A DNA stretch of 64,000 nt from Bursaphelenchus xylophilus (lineage: Eukaryota; Nematoda; Chromadorea; Rhabditida; Aphelenchoididae): the NCBI GenBank assembly GCA_904066235.2, contig CAJFCV020000003.1:7750001-7814000 (forward strand). The letters run 5' to 3'. The translations under genes were made by a program, and so were the position numbers. This document shows, one piece after another, positions 36,201 through 50,103 of the stretch. The notes beneath the pieces were generated by a model, which worked only from the letters and a program-made list of their open reading frames with translations, searched no databases and was not told the origin of the DNA. The stretch's first letter is position 1. Each line of letters begins with the position of its first letter.

Positions 36201-39200
36201 TCATTCTGTTATGTTTCGAACGGTGTAGGTCACGTCAGTTCGCTCCGACATCTCCAATTCACTTTATTTTTTTTAATGCCTAGTGTAATATCAGAGTGTT
36301 CGGCTTGGTACCGGCGCAATTTGGCTCCAAAAAAGCTGAAACTTGCAGGTTTGAAATTTCATTCTGTTATGTTTCGAACGGTGTAGGTCACGCCAGTTCA
36401 CTCCGACATCTCCAATTTACTTTATTTTTTATTAGTGCCTAGTGTAATATCAGAGTATTCGGCCTGGTACCGGCGCAATTTGGCTCCGAAAAAGCTGAAA
36501 CTTGCGGGTTTGAAATTTCATTCTGTTATGTTTCGAACGGTGTAGGTCACGCCAGTTCGCTCCGACATCTCCAATTCACTTTATTTTTTATTAGTGCCTA
36601 GTGTAATATCAGAGTATTCGGCCTGGTACCGGCGCAATTTGGCTCCGAAAAAGCTGAAACTTGCGGGTTTGAAATTTCATTCTGTTATGTTTCGAACGGT
36701 GTAGGTCACGTCAGTTCACTCCGACATCTCCAATTCACTTTATTTTTTATTAGTGCCTAGTGTAATATCAGAGTATTCGGCCTGGTACCGGCGCAATTTG
36801 GCTCCGAAAAGCTGAAACTTGCGGGTTTCAAATTTCATTCTGTTATGTTTCGAACGGTGTAGGTCACGCCAGTTCACTCCGACATCTCCAATTCACTTTA
36901 TTTTTTATTAGTGCCTAGTGTAATATCAGAGTATTCGGCCTGGTACCGGCGCAATTTGGCTCCAAAAAAGCTGAAACTTGCGGGTTTCAAATTCCATTCT
37001 GTTATGTTTCGAACGGTGTAGGTCACGCCAGTTCACTCCGACATCTCCAATTCACTTTATTTTTTATTAGTGCCTAGTGTAATATCAAAGTATTCGGCCT
37101 GGTACCGGCGCAATTTGGCTCCAAAAAAGCTGAAACTTGCGGGTTTCAAATTCCATTCTGTTATGTTTCGAACGGTGTAGGTCACGCCAGTTCACTCCGA
37201 CATCTCCAATTCACTTTATTTTTTATTAGTGCCTAGTGTAATATCAGAGTATTCGGCCTGGTACCGGCGCAATTTGGCTCCGAAAAAGCTGAAACTTGCG
37301 GGTTTGAAATTTCATTCTGTTATGTTTCGAACGGTGTAGGTCACGCCAGTTCACTCCGACACCTCCAATTCACTTTATTTTTTATTAGTGCCTAGTGTAA
37401 TATCAGAGTATTCGGCCTGGTACCGGCGCAATTTGGCTCCAAAAAAGCTGAAACTTGCGGGTTTCAAATTCCATTCTGTTATGTTTCGAAAGGTGTAGGT
37501 CACGCCAGTTCACTCCGACATCTCCAATTCACTTTATTTTTTTTTAATGCCTAGTGTAATATCAGAGTGTTCGGCTTGGTACCGGCGCAATTTGGCTCCA
37601 AAAAAGCTGAAACTTGCAGGTTTGAAATTTCATTCTGTTATGTTTCGAACGGTGTAGGTCACGCCAGTTCACTCCGACATCTCCAATTCACTTTATTTTT
37701 TATTAGTGCCTAGTGTAATATCAGAGTATTCGGCTTGGTACCGGCGCAATTTGGCTCCAAAAAAGCTGAAACTTGCGGGTTTCAAATTCCATTCTGTTAT
37801 GTTTCGAACGGTGTAGGTCACGCCAGTTCACTCCGACATCTCCAATTCACTTTATTTTTTATTAGTGCCTAGTGTAATATCAGAGTATTCGGCCTGGTAC
37901 CGGCGCAATTTGGCTCCGAAAAAGCTGAAACTTGCGGGTTTGAAATTTCATTCTGTTATGTTTCGAACGGTGTAGGTCACGCCAGTTCACTCCGACATCT
38001 CCAATTCACTTTATTTTTTTTTAATGCCTAGTGTAATATCAGAGTGTTCGGCCTGGTACCGGCGCAATTTGGCTCCAAAAAAGCTGAAACTTGCGGGTTT
38101 CAAATTCCATTCTGTTATGTTTCGAACGGTGTAGGTCACGCCAGTTCACTCCGACATCTCCAATTCACTTTATTTTTTATTAGTGCCTAGTGTAATATCA
38201 GAGTATTCGGCTTGGTACCGGCGCAATTTGGCTCCAAAAAAGCTGAAACTTGCGGGTTTCAAATTCCATTCTGTTATGTTTCGAACGGTGTAGGTCACGC
38301 CAGTTCACTCCGACATCTCCAATTCACTTTATTTTTTATTAGTGCCTAGTGTAATATCAGAGTATTCGGCTTGGTACCGGCGCAATTTGGCTCCAAAAAA
38401 GCTGAAACTTGCGGGTTTCAAATTCCATTCTGTTATGTTTCGAACGGTGTAGGTCACGCCAGTTCACTCCGACATCTCCAATTCACTTTATTTTTTATTA
38501 GTGCCTAGTGTAATATCAGAGTATTCGGCCTGGTACCGGCGCAATTTGGCTCCGAAAAAGCTGAAACTTGCGGGTTTGAAATTTCATTCTGTTATGTTTC
38601 GAACGGTGTAGGTCACGCCAGTTCACTCCGACATCTCCAATTCACTTTATTTTTTATTAGTGCCTAGTGTAATATCAGAGTATTCGGCCTGGTACCGGCG
38701 CAATTTGGCTCCGAAAAAGCTGAAACTTGCGGGTTTGAAATTTCATTCTGTTATGTTTCGAACGGTGTAGGTCACGCCAGTTCACTCCGACATCTCCAAT
38801 TCACTTTATTTTTTTTTAATGCCTAGTGTAATATCAGAGTGTTCGGCCTGGTACCGGCGCAATTTGGCTCCAAAAAAGCTGAAACTTGCGGGTTTCAAAT
38901 TCCATTCTGTTATGTTTCGAACGGTGTAGGTCACGCCAGTTCACTCCGACATCTCCAATTCACTTTATTTTTTTTTAATGCCTAGTGTAATATCAGAGTG
39001 TTCGGCCTGGTACCGGCGCAATTTGGCTCCAAAAAAGCTGAAACTTGCGGGTTTCAAATTCCATTCTGTTATGTTTCGAACGGTGTAGGTCACGCCAGTT
39101 CACTCCGACATCTCCAATTCACTTTATTTTTTATTAGTGCCTAGTGTAATATCAGAGTATTCGGCCTGGTACCGGCGCAATTTGGCTCCGAAAAAGCTGA

Positions 39201-42200
39201 AACTTGCGGGTTTGAAATTTCATTCTGTTATGTTTCGAACGGTGTAGGTCACGCCAGTTCACTCCGACATCTCCAATTCACTTTATTTTTTTTTAATGCC
39301 TAGTGTAATATCAGAGTGTTCGGCCTGGTACCGGCGCAATTTGGCTCCAAAAAAGCTGAAACTTGCGGGTTTCAAATTCCATTCTGTTATGTTTCGAACG
39401 GTGTAGGTCACGCCAGTTCACTCCGACATCTCCAATTCACTTTATTTTTTATTAGTGCCTAGTGTAATATCAGAGTATTCGGCCTGGTACCGGCGCAATT
39501 TGGCTCCGAAAAAGCTGAAACTTGCGGGTTTGAAATTTCATTCTGTTATGTTTCGAACGGTGTAGGTCACGCCAGTTCACTCCGACACCTCCAATTCACT
39601 TTATTTTTTATTAGTGCCTAGTGTAATATCAGAGTATTCGGCCTGGTACCGGCGCAATTTGGCTCCAAAAAAGCTGAAACTTGCGGGTTTCAAATTCCAT
39701 TCTGTTATGTTTCGAACGGTGTAGGTCACGCCAGTTCACTCCGACATCTCCAATTCACTTTATTTTTTTTTAATGCCTAGTGTAATATCAGAGTGTTCGG
39801 CTTGGTACCGGCGCAATTTGGCTCCAAAAAAGCTGAAACTTGCAGGTTTGAAATTTCATTCTGTTATGTTTCGAACGGTGTAGGTCACGCCAGTTCACTC
39901 CGACATCTCCAATTCACTTTATTTTTTATTAGTGCCTAGTGTAATATCAGAGTATTCGGCTTGGTACCGGCGCAATTTGGCTCCAAAAAAGCTGAAACTT
40001 GCGGGTTTCAAATTCCATTCTGTTATGTTTCGAACGGTGTAGGTCACGCCAGTTCACTCCGACATCTCCAATTCACTTTATTTTTTATTAGTGCCTAGTG
40101 TAATATCAGAGTATTCGGCCTGGTACCGGCGCAATTTGGCTCCGAAAAAGCTGAAACTTGCGGGTTTGAAATTTCATTCTGTTATGTTTCGAACGGTGTA
40201 GGTCACGCCAGTTCACTCCGACATCTCCAATTTACTTTATTTTTTATTAGTGCCTAGTGTAATATCAGAGTATTCGGCCTGGTACCGGCGCAATTTGGCT
40301 CCGAAAAAGCTGAAACTTGCGGGTTTGAAATTTCATTCTGTTATGTTTCGAACGGTGTAGGTCACGCCAGTTCACTCCGACATCTCCAATTCACTTTATT
40401 TTTTATTAGTGCCTAGTGTAATATCAGAGTGTTCGGCCTGGTACCGGCGCAATTTGGCTCCAAAAAAGCTGAAACTTGCGGGTTTGAAATTTCATTCTGT
40501 TATGTTTCGAACGGTGTAGGTCACGTCAGTTCGCTCCGACATCTCCAATTCACTTTATTTTTTTTAATGCCTAGTGTAATATCAGAGTGTTCGGCTTGGT
40601 ACCGGCGCAATTTGGCTCCAAAAAAGCTGAAACTTGCAGGTTTGAAATTTCATTCTGTTATGTTTCGAACGGTGTAGGTCACGCCAGTTCACTCCGACAT
40701 CTCCAATTCACTTTATTTTTTATTAGTGCCTAGTGTAATATCAGAGTATTCGGCTTGGTACCGGCGCAATTTGGCTCCAAAAAAGCTGAAACTTGCGGGT
40801 TTCAAATTTCATTCTGTTATGTTTCGAACGGTGTAGGTCACGCCAGTTCACTCCGACATCTCCAATTCACTTTATTTTTTATTAGTGCCTAGTGTAATAT
40901 CAGAGTATTCGGCCTGGTACCGGCGCAATTTGGCTCCGAAAAAGCTGAAACTTGCGGGTTTGAAATTTCATTCTGTTATGTTTCGAACGGTGTAGGTCAC
41001 GCCAGTTCACTCCGACATCTCCAATTCACTTTATTTTTTATTAGTGCCTAGTGTAATATCAGAGTATTCGGCCTGGTACCGGCGCAATTTGGCTCCAAAA
41101 AAGCTGAAACTTGCGGGTTTCAAATTTCATTCTGTTATGTTTCGAACGGTGTAGGTCACGCCAGTTCACTCCGACATCTCCAATTCACTTTATTTTTTTT
41201 AATGCCTAGTGTAATATCAGAGTGTTCGGCTTGGTACCGGCGCAATTTGGCTCCAAAAAAGCTGAAACTTGCAGGTTTGAAATTTCATTCTGTTATGTTT
41301 CGAACGGTGTAGGTCACGCCAGTTCACTCCGACATCTCCAATTCACTTTATTTTTTATTAGTGCCTAGTGTAATATCAGAGTATTCGGCTTGGTACCGGC
41401 GCAATTTGGCTCCAAAAAAGCTGAAACTTGCGGGTTTCAAATTCCATTCTGTTATGTTTCGAACGGTGTAGGTCACGCCAGTTCACTCCGACATCTCCAA
41501 TTCACTTTATTTTTTATTAGTGCCTAGTGTAATATCAGAGTATTCGGCCTGGTACCGGCGCAATTTGGCTCCAAAAAAGCTGAAACTTGCGGGTTTGAAA
41601 TTTCATTCTGTTATGTTTCGAACGGTGTAGGTCACGCCAGTTCACTCCGACATCTCCAATTCACTTTATTTTTTATTAGTGCCTAGTGTAATATCAGAGT
41701 ATTCGGCCTGGTACCGGCGCAATTTGGCTCCAAAAAAGCTGAAACTTGCGGGTTTCAAATTCCATTCTGTTATGTTTCGAAAGGTGTAGGTCACGCCAGT
41801 TCACTCCGACATCTCCAATTCACTTTATTTTTTTTAATGCCTAGTGTAATATCAGAGTGTTCGGCTTGGTACCGGCGCAATTTGGCTCCAAAAAAGCTGA
41901 AACTTGCAGGTTTGAAATTTCATTCTGTTATGTTTCGAACGGTGTAGGTCACGCCAGTTCACTCCGACATCTCCAATTCACTTTATTTTTTATTAGTGCC
42001 TAGTGTAATATCAGAGTATTCGGCTTGGTACCGGCGCAATTTGGCTCCAAAAAAGCTGAAACTTGCGGGTTTCAAATTCCATTCTGTTATGTTTCGAACG
42101 GTGTAGGTCACGCCAGTTCACTCCGACATCTCCAATTCACTTTATTTTTTATTAGTGCCTAGTGTAATATCAGAGTATTCGGCCTGGTACCGGCGCAATT

Positions 42201-45200
42201 TGGCTCCGAAAAAGCTGAAACTTGCGGGTTTGAAATTTCATTCTGTTATGTTTCGAACGGTGTAGGTCACGCCAGTTCACTCCGACATCTCCAATTCACT
42301 TTATTTTTTATTAGTGCCTAGTGTAATATCAGAGTATTCGGCCTGGTACCGGCGCAATTTGGCTCCAAAAAAGCTGAAACTTGCGGGTTTGAAATTTCAT
42401 TCTGTTATGTTTCGAACGGTGTAGGTCACGCCAGTTCACTCCGACATCTCCAATTCACTTTATTTTTTATTAGTGCCTAGTGTAATATCAGAGTGTTCGG
42501 CCTGGTACCGGCGCAATTTGGCTCCAAAAAAGCTGAAACTTGCGGGTTTGAAATTTCATTCTGTTATGTTTCGAACGGTGTAGGTCACGTCAGTTCGCTC
42601 CGACATCTCCAATTCACTTTATTTTTTTTAATGCCTAGTGTAATATCAGAGTGTTCGGCTTGGTACCGGCGCAATTTGGCTCCAAAAAAGCTGAAACTTG
42701 CAGGTTTGAAATTTCATTCTGTTATGTTTCGAACGGTGTAGGTCACGCCAGTTCACTCCGACATCTCCAATTCACTTTATTTTTTATTAGTGCCTAGTGT
42801 AATATCAGAGTATTCGGCTTGGTACCGGCGCAATTTGGCTCCAAAAAAGCTGAAACTTGCGGGTTTCAAATTCCATTCTGTTATGTTTCGAACGGTGTAG
42901 GTCACGCCAGTTCACTCCGACATCTCCAATTCACTTTATTTTTTATTAGTGCCTAGTGTAATATCAGAGTATTCGGCCTGGTACCGGCGCAATTTGGCTC
43001 CGAAAAAGCTGAAACTTGCGGGTTTGAAATTTCATTCTGTTATGTTTCGAACGGTGTAGGTCACGCCAGTTCACTCCGACATCTCCAATTTACTTTATTT
43101 TTTATTAGTGCCTAGTGTAATATCAGAGTATTCGGCCTGGTACCGGCGCAATTTGGCTCCGAAAAAGCTGAAACTTGCGGGTTTGAAATTTCATTCTGTT
43201 ATGTTTCGAACGGTGTAGGTCACGCCAGTTCACTCCGACATCTCCAATTCACTTTATTTTTTATTAGTGCCTAGTGTAATATCAGAGTATTCGGCCTGGT
43301 ACCGGCGCAATTTGGCTCCGAAAAAGCTGAAACTTGCGGGTTTGAAATTTCATTCTGTTATGTTTCGAACGGTGTAGGTCACGTCAGTTCACTCCGACAT
43401 CTCCAATTCACTTTATTTTTTATTAGTGCCTAGTGTAATATCAGAGTATTCGGCCTGGTACCGGCGCAATTTGGCTCCGAAAAAGCTGAAACTTGCGGGT
43501 TTCAAATTTCATTCTGTTATGTTTCGAACGGTGTAGGTCACGCCAGTTCACTCCGACATCTCCAATTCACTTTATTTTTTATTAGTGCCTAGTGTAATAT
43601 CAGAGTATTCGGCCTGGTACCGGCGCAATTTGGCTCCAAAAAAGCTGAAACTTGCGGGTTTCAAATTTCATTCTGTTATGTTTCGAACGGTGTAGGTCAC
43701 GCCAGTTCACTCCGACATCTCCAATTCACTTTATTTTTTATTAGTGCCTAGTGTAATATCAGAGTATTCGGCCTGGTACCGGCGCAATTTGGCTCCGAAA
43801 AAGCTGAAACTTGCGGGTTTGAAATTTCATTCTGTTATGTTTCGAACGGTGTAGGTCACGTCAGTTCACTCCGACATCTCCAATTCACTTTATTTTTTAT
43901 TAGTGCCTAGTGTAATATCAGAGTATTCGGCCTGGTACCGGCGCAATTTGGCTCCGAAAAAGCTGAAACTTGCGGGTTTCAAATTTCATTCTGTTATGTT
44001 TCGAACGGTGTAGGTCACGCCAGTTCACTCCGACATCTCCAATTCACTTTATTTTTTATTAGTGCCTAGTGTAATATCAGAGTATTCGGCCTGGTACCGG
44101 CGCAATTTGGCTCCGAAAAAGCTGAAACTTGCGGGTTTCAAATTTCATTCTGTTATGTTTCGAACGGTGTAGGTCACGCCAGTTCACTCCGACATCTCCA
44201 ATTCACTTTATTTTTTATTAGTGCCTAGTGTAATATCAGAGTATTCGGCCTGGTACCGGCGCAATTTGGCTCCGAAAAAGCTGAAACTTGCGGGTTTGAA
44301 ATTTCATTCTGTTATGTTTCGAACGGTGTAGGTCACGCCAGTTCACTCCGACATCTCCAATTTACTTTATTTTTTATTAGTGCCTAGTGTAATATCAGAG
44401 TATTCGGCCTGGTACCGGCGCAATTTGGCTCCGAAAAAGCTGAAACTTGCGGGTTTGAAATTTCATTCTGTTATGTTTCGAACGGTGTAGGTCACGCCAG
44501 TTCACTCCGACATCTCCAATTCACTTTATTTTTTATTAGTGCCTAGTGTAATATCAGAGTATTCGGCCTGGTACCGGCGCAATTTGGCTCCGAAAAAGCT
44601 GAAACTTGCGGGTTTGAAATTTCATTCTGTTATGTTTCGAACGGTGTAGGTCACGTCAGTTCACTCCGACATCTCCAATTCACTTTATTTTTTATTAGTG
44701 CCTAGTGTAATATCAGAGTATTCGGCCTGGTACCGGCGCAATTTGGCTCCGAAAAAGCTGAAACTTGCGGGTTTCAAATTTCATTCTGTTATGTTTCGAA
44801 CGGTGTAGGTCACGCCAGTTCACTCCGACATCTCCAATTCACTTTATTTTTTATTAGTGCCTAGTGTAATATCAGAGTATTCGGCCTGGTACCGGCGCAA
44901 TTTGGCTCCAAAAAAGCTGAAACTTGCGGGTTTCAAATTCCATTCTGTTATGTTTCGAACGGTGTAGGTCACGCCAGTTCACTCCGACATCTCCAATTCA
45001 CTTTATTTTTTATTAGTGCCTAGTGTAATATCAAAGTATTCGGCCTGGTACCGGCGCAATTTGGCTCCAAAAAAGCTGAAACTTGCGGGTTTCAAATTCC
45101 ATTCTGTTATGTTTCGAACGGTGTAGGTCACGCCAGTTCACTCCGACATCTCCAATTCACTTTATTTTTTATTAGTGCCTAGTGTAATATCAGAGTATTC

Positions 45201-48200
45201 GGCCTGGTACCGGCGCAATTTGGCTCCGAAAAAGCTGAAACTTGCGGGTTTGAAATTTCATTCTGTTATGTTTCGAACGGTGTAGGTCACGCCAGTTCAC
45301 TCCGACACCTCCAATTCACTTTATTTTTTATTAGTGCCTAGTGTAATATCAGAGTATTCGGCCTGGTACCGGCGCAATTTGGCTCCAAAAAAGCTGAAAC
45401 TTGCGGGTTTCAAATTCCATTCTGTTATGTTTCGAACGGTGTAGGTCACGCCAGTTCACTCCGACACCTCCAATTCACTTTATTTTTTATTAGTGCCTAG
45501 TGTAATATCAGAGTATTCGGCCTGGTACCGGCGCAATTTGGCTCCAAAAAAGCTGAAACTTGCGGGTTTCAAATTCCATTCTGTTATGTTTCGAACGGTG
45601 TAGGTCACGCCAGTTCACTCCGACATCTCCAATTCACTTTATTTTTTATTAGTGCCTAGTGTAATATCAGAGTATTCGGCCTGGTACCGGCGCAATTTGG
45701 CTCCAAAAAAGCTGAAACTTGCGGGTTTCAAATTCCATTCTGTTATGTTTCGAACGGTGTAGGTCACGCCAGTTCACTCCGACATCTCCAATTCACTTTA
45801 TTTTTTATTAGTGCCTAGTGTAATATCAAAGTATTCGGCCTGGTACCGGCGCAATTTGGCTCCAAAAAAGCTGAAACTTGCGGGTTTCAAATTCCATTCT
45901 GTTATGTTTCGAACGGTGTAGGTCACGCCAGTTCACTCCGACATCTCCAATTCACTTTATTTTTTATTAGTGCCTAGTGTAATATCAGAGTATTCGGCCT
46001 GGTACCGGCGCAATTTGGCTCCGAAAAAGCTGAAACTTGCGGGTTTGAAATTTCATTCTGTTATGTTTCGAACGGTGTAGGTCACGCCAGTTCACTCCGA
46101 CACCTCCAATTCACTTTATTTTTTATTAGTGCCTAGTGTAATATCAGAGTATTCGGCCTGGTACCGGCGCAATTTGGCTCCAAAAAAGCTGAAACTTGCG
46201 GGTTTCAAATTCCATTCTGTTATGTTTCGAAAGGTGTAGGTCACGCCAGTTCACTCCGACATCTCCAATTCACTTTATTTTTTATTAGTGCCTAGTGTAA
46301 TATCAGAGTATTCGGCCTGGTACCGGCGCAATTTGGCTCCAAAAAAGATGAAACTTGCGGGTTTCAAATTCCATTCTGTTATGTTTCGAACGGTGTAGGT
46401 CACGCCAATTCACTCCGACATCTCCAATTCACTTTATTTTTTATTAGTGCCTAGTGTAATATCAGAGTATTCGGCCTGGTACCGGCGCAATTTGGCTCCA
46501 AAAAAGCTGAAACTTGCGGGTTTCAAATTTCATTCTGTTATGTTTCGAACAGTGTAGGTCACGCCAGTTCACTCCGACATCTCCAATTCACTTTATTTTT
46601 TATTAGTGCCTAGTGTAATATCAGAGTATTCGGCCTGGTACCGGCGCAATTTGGCTTCAAAAAAGCTGAAACTTGCGGGTTTCAAATTTCATTCTGTTAT
46701 GTTTCGAAGGGTGTAGGTCACGCCAGTTCACTCCGACATCTCCAATTCACTTTATTTTTTATTAGTGCCTAGTGTAATATCAGAGTATTCGGCCTGGTAC
46801 CGGCGCAATTTGGCTCCAAAAAAGATGAAACTTGCGGGTTTCAAATTCCATTCTGTTATGTTTCGAAGGGTGTAGGTCACGCCAGTTCACTCCGACATCT
46901 CCAATTCACTTTATTTTTTATTAGTGCCTAGTGTAATATCAGAGTATTCGGCCTGGTACCGGCGCAATTTGGCTCCAAAAAAGATGAAACTTGCGGGTTT
47001 CAAATTCCATTCTGTTATGTTTCGAACGGTGTAGGTCACGCCAATTCACTCCGACATCTCCAATTCACTTTATTTTTTATTAGTGCCTAGTGTAATATCA
47101 GAGTATTCGGCCTGGTACCGGCGCAATTTGGCTCCAAAAAAGCTGAAACTTGCGGGTTTCAAATTTCATTCTGTTATGTTTCGAACAGTGTAGGTCACGC
47201 CAGTTCACTCCGACATCTCCAATTCACTTTATTTTTTATTAGTGCCTAGTGTAATATCAGAGTATTCGGCCTGGTACCGGCGCAATTTGGCTTCAAAAAA
47301 GCTGAAACTTGCGGGTTTCAAATTTCATTCTGTTATGTTTCGAACGGTGTAGGTCACGCCAGTTCACTCCGACATCTCCAATTCACTTTATTTTTTATTA
47401 GTGCCTAGTGTAATATCAGAGTGTTCGGCCTGGTACCGGCGCAATTTGGCTCCAAAAAAGCTGAAACTTGCGGGTTTGAAATTTCATTCTGTTATGTTTC
47501 GAACGGTGTAGGTCACGTCAGTTCGCTCCGACATCTCCAATTCACTTTATTTTTTTTTAATGCCTAGTGTAATATCAGAGTATTCGGCCTGGTACCGGCG
47601 CAATTTGGCTCCAAAAAAGCTGAAACTTGCGGGTTTCAAATTTCATTCTGTTATGTTTCGAACAGTGTAGGTCACGCCAGTTCACTCCGACATCTCCAAT
47701 TCACTTTATTTTTTATTAGTGCCTAGTGTAATATCAGAGTATTCGGCCTGGTACCGGCGCAATTTGGCTTCAAAAAAGCTGAAACTTGCGGGTTTCAAAT
47801 TTCATTCTGTTATGTTTCGAAGGGTGTAGGTCACGCCAGTTCACTCCGACATCTCCAATTCACTTTATTTTTTATTAGTGCCTAGTGTAATATCAGAGTA
47901 TTCGGCCTGGTACCGGCGCAATTTGGCTCCAAAAAAGATGAAACTTGCGGGTTTCAAATTCCATTCTGTTATGTTTCGAAGGGTGTAGGTCACGCCAGTT
48001 CACTCCGACATCTCCAATTCACTTTATTTTTTATTAGTGCCTAGTGTAATATCAGAGTATTCGGCCTGGTACCGGCGCAATTTGGCTCCAAAAAAGATGA
48101 AACTTGCGGGTTTCAAATTCCATTCTGTTATGTTTCGAACGGTGTAGGTCACGCCAATTCACTCCGACATCTCCAATTCACTTTATTTTTTATTAGTGCC

Positions 48201-48513
48201 TAGTGTAATATCAGAGTATTCGGCCTGGTACCGGCGCAATTTGGCTCCAAAAAAGCTGAAACTTGCGGGTTTCAAATTTCATTCTGTTATGTTTCGAACA
48301 GTGTAGGTCACGCCAGTTCACTCCGACATCTCCAATTCACTTTATTTTTTATTAGTGCCTAGTGTAATATCAGAGTATTCGGCCTGGTACCGGCGCAATT
48401 TGGCTTCAAAAAAGCTGAAACTTGCGGGTTTCAAATTTCATTCTGTTATGTTTCGAACGGTGTAGGTCACGCCAGTTCACTCCGACATCTCCAATTCACT
48501 TTATTTTTTATTA

Positions 48514-50103
48514 GTGCCTAGTGTAATATCAGAGTGTTCGGCCTGGTACCGGCGCAATTTGGCTCCAAAAAAGCTGAAACTTGCGGGTTTGAAATTTCAT
48601 TCTGTTATGTTTCGAACGGTGTAGGTCACGCCAGTTCACTCCGACATCTCCAATTCACTTTATTTTTTATTAGTGCCTAGTGTAATATCAGAGTATTCGG
48701 CCTGGTACCGGCGCAATTTGGCTTCAAAAAAGCTGAAACTTGCGGGTTTCAAATTTCATTCTGTTATGTTTCGAACGGTGTAGGTCACGCCAGTTCACTC
48801 CGACATCTCCAATTCACTTTATTTTTTATTAGTGCCTAGTGTAATATCAGAGTATTCGGCCTGGTACCGGCGCAATTTGGCTCCGAAAAAGCTGAAACTT
48901 GCGGGTTTGAAATTTCATTCTGCAATGTTTCGAACGGTGTAGGTCACGCCAGTTCACTCCGACACCTACAATTCACTTTATTTTTTATTAGTGCCTAGTG
49001 TAATATCAGAGTATTCGGCCTGGTACCGGCGCAATTTGGCTCCAAAAAAGCTGAAACTTGCGGGTTTCAAATTCCATTCTGTTATGTTTCGAAAGGTGTA
49101 GGTCACGCCAGTTCACTCCGACATCTCCAATTCACTTTATTTTTTATTAGTGCCTAGTGTAATATCAGAGTATTCGGCCTGGTACCGGCGCAATTTGGCT
49201 CCAAAAAAGATGAAACTTGCGGGTTTCAAATTCCATTCTGTTATGTTTCGAACGGTGTAGGTCACGCCAATTCACTCCGACATCTCCAATTCACTTTATT
49301 TTTTATTAGTGCCTAGTGTAATATCAGAGTGTTCGGCCTGGTACCGGCGCAATTTGGCTCCAAAAAAGCTGAAACTTGCGGGTTTGAAATTTCATTCTGT
49401 TATGTTTCGAACGGTGTAGGTCACGCCAGTTCACTCCGACATCTCCAATTCACTTTATTTTTTATTAGTGCCTAGTGTAATATCAGAGTATTCGGCCTGG
49501 TACCGGCGCAATTTGGCTTCAAAAAAGCTGAAACTTGCGGGTTTCAAATTTCATTCTGTTATGTTTCGAACGGTGTAGGTCACGCCAGTTCACTCCGACA
49601 TCTCCAATTCACTTTATTTTTTATTAGTGCCTAGTGTAATATCAGAGTATTCGGCCTGGTACCGGCGCAATTTGGCTCCGAAAAAGCTGAAACTTGCGGG
49701 TTTGAAATTTCATTCTGCAATGTTTCGAACGGTGTAGGTCACGCCAGTTCACTCCGACACCTACAATTCACTTTATTTTTTATTAGTGCCTAGTGTAATA
49801 TCAGAGTATTCGGCCTGGTACCGGCGCAATTTGGCTCCAAAAAAGCTGAAACTTGCGGGTTTCAAATTCCATTCTGTTATGTTTCGAAAGGTGTAGGTCA
49901 CGCCAGTTCACTCCGACATCTCCAATTCACTTTATTTTTTATTAGTGCCTAGTGTAATATCAGAGTATTCGGCCTGGTACCGGCGCAATTTGGCTCCAAA
50001 AAAGATGAAACTTGCGGGTTTCAAATTCCATTCTGTTATGTTTCGAACGGTGTAGGTCACGCCAATTCACTCCGACATCTCCAATTCACTTTATTTTTTA
50101 TTA
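48514..50103 (+). repeat. Higher-order repeat: 5-monomer block (795 bp) in tandem duplicate
   Basis: Copies 48514-49308 and 49309-50103 share the same five-monomer order. A GTGTTCGG unit is followed by a GGCTTCAAAA unit, a CTGCAATG unit with the rare CACCTACAATT, a GAAAGGTG unit, and a GATGAAAC/GCCAATT unit. CTGCAATG recurs at a 795-bp offset. Confidence 0.88.
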
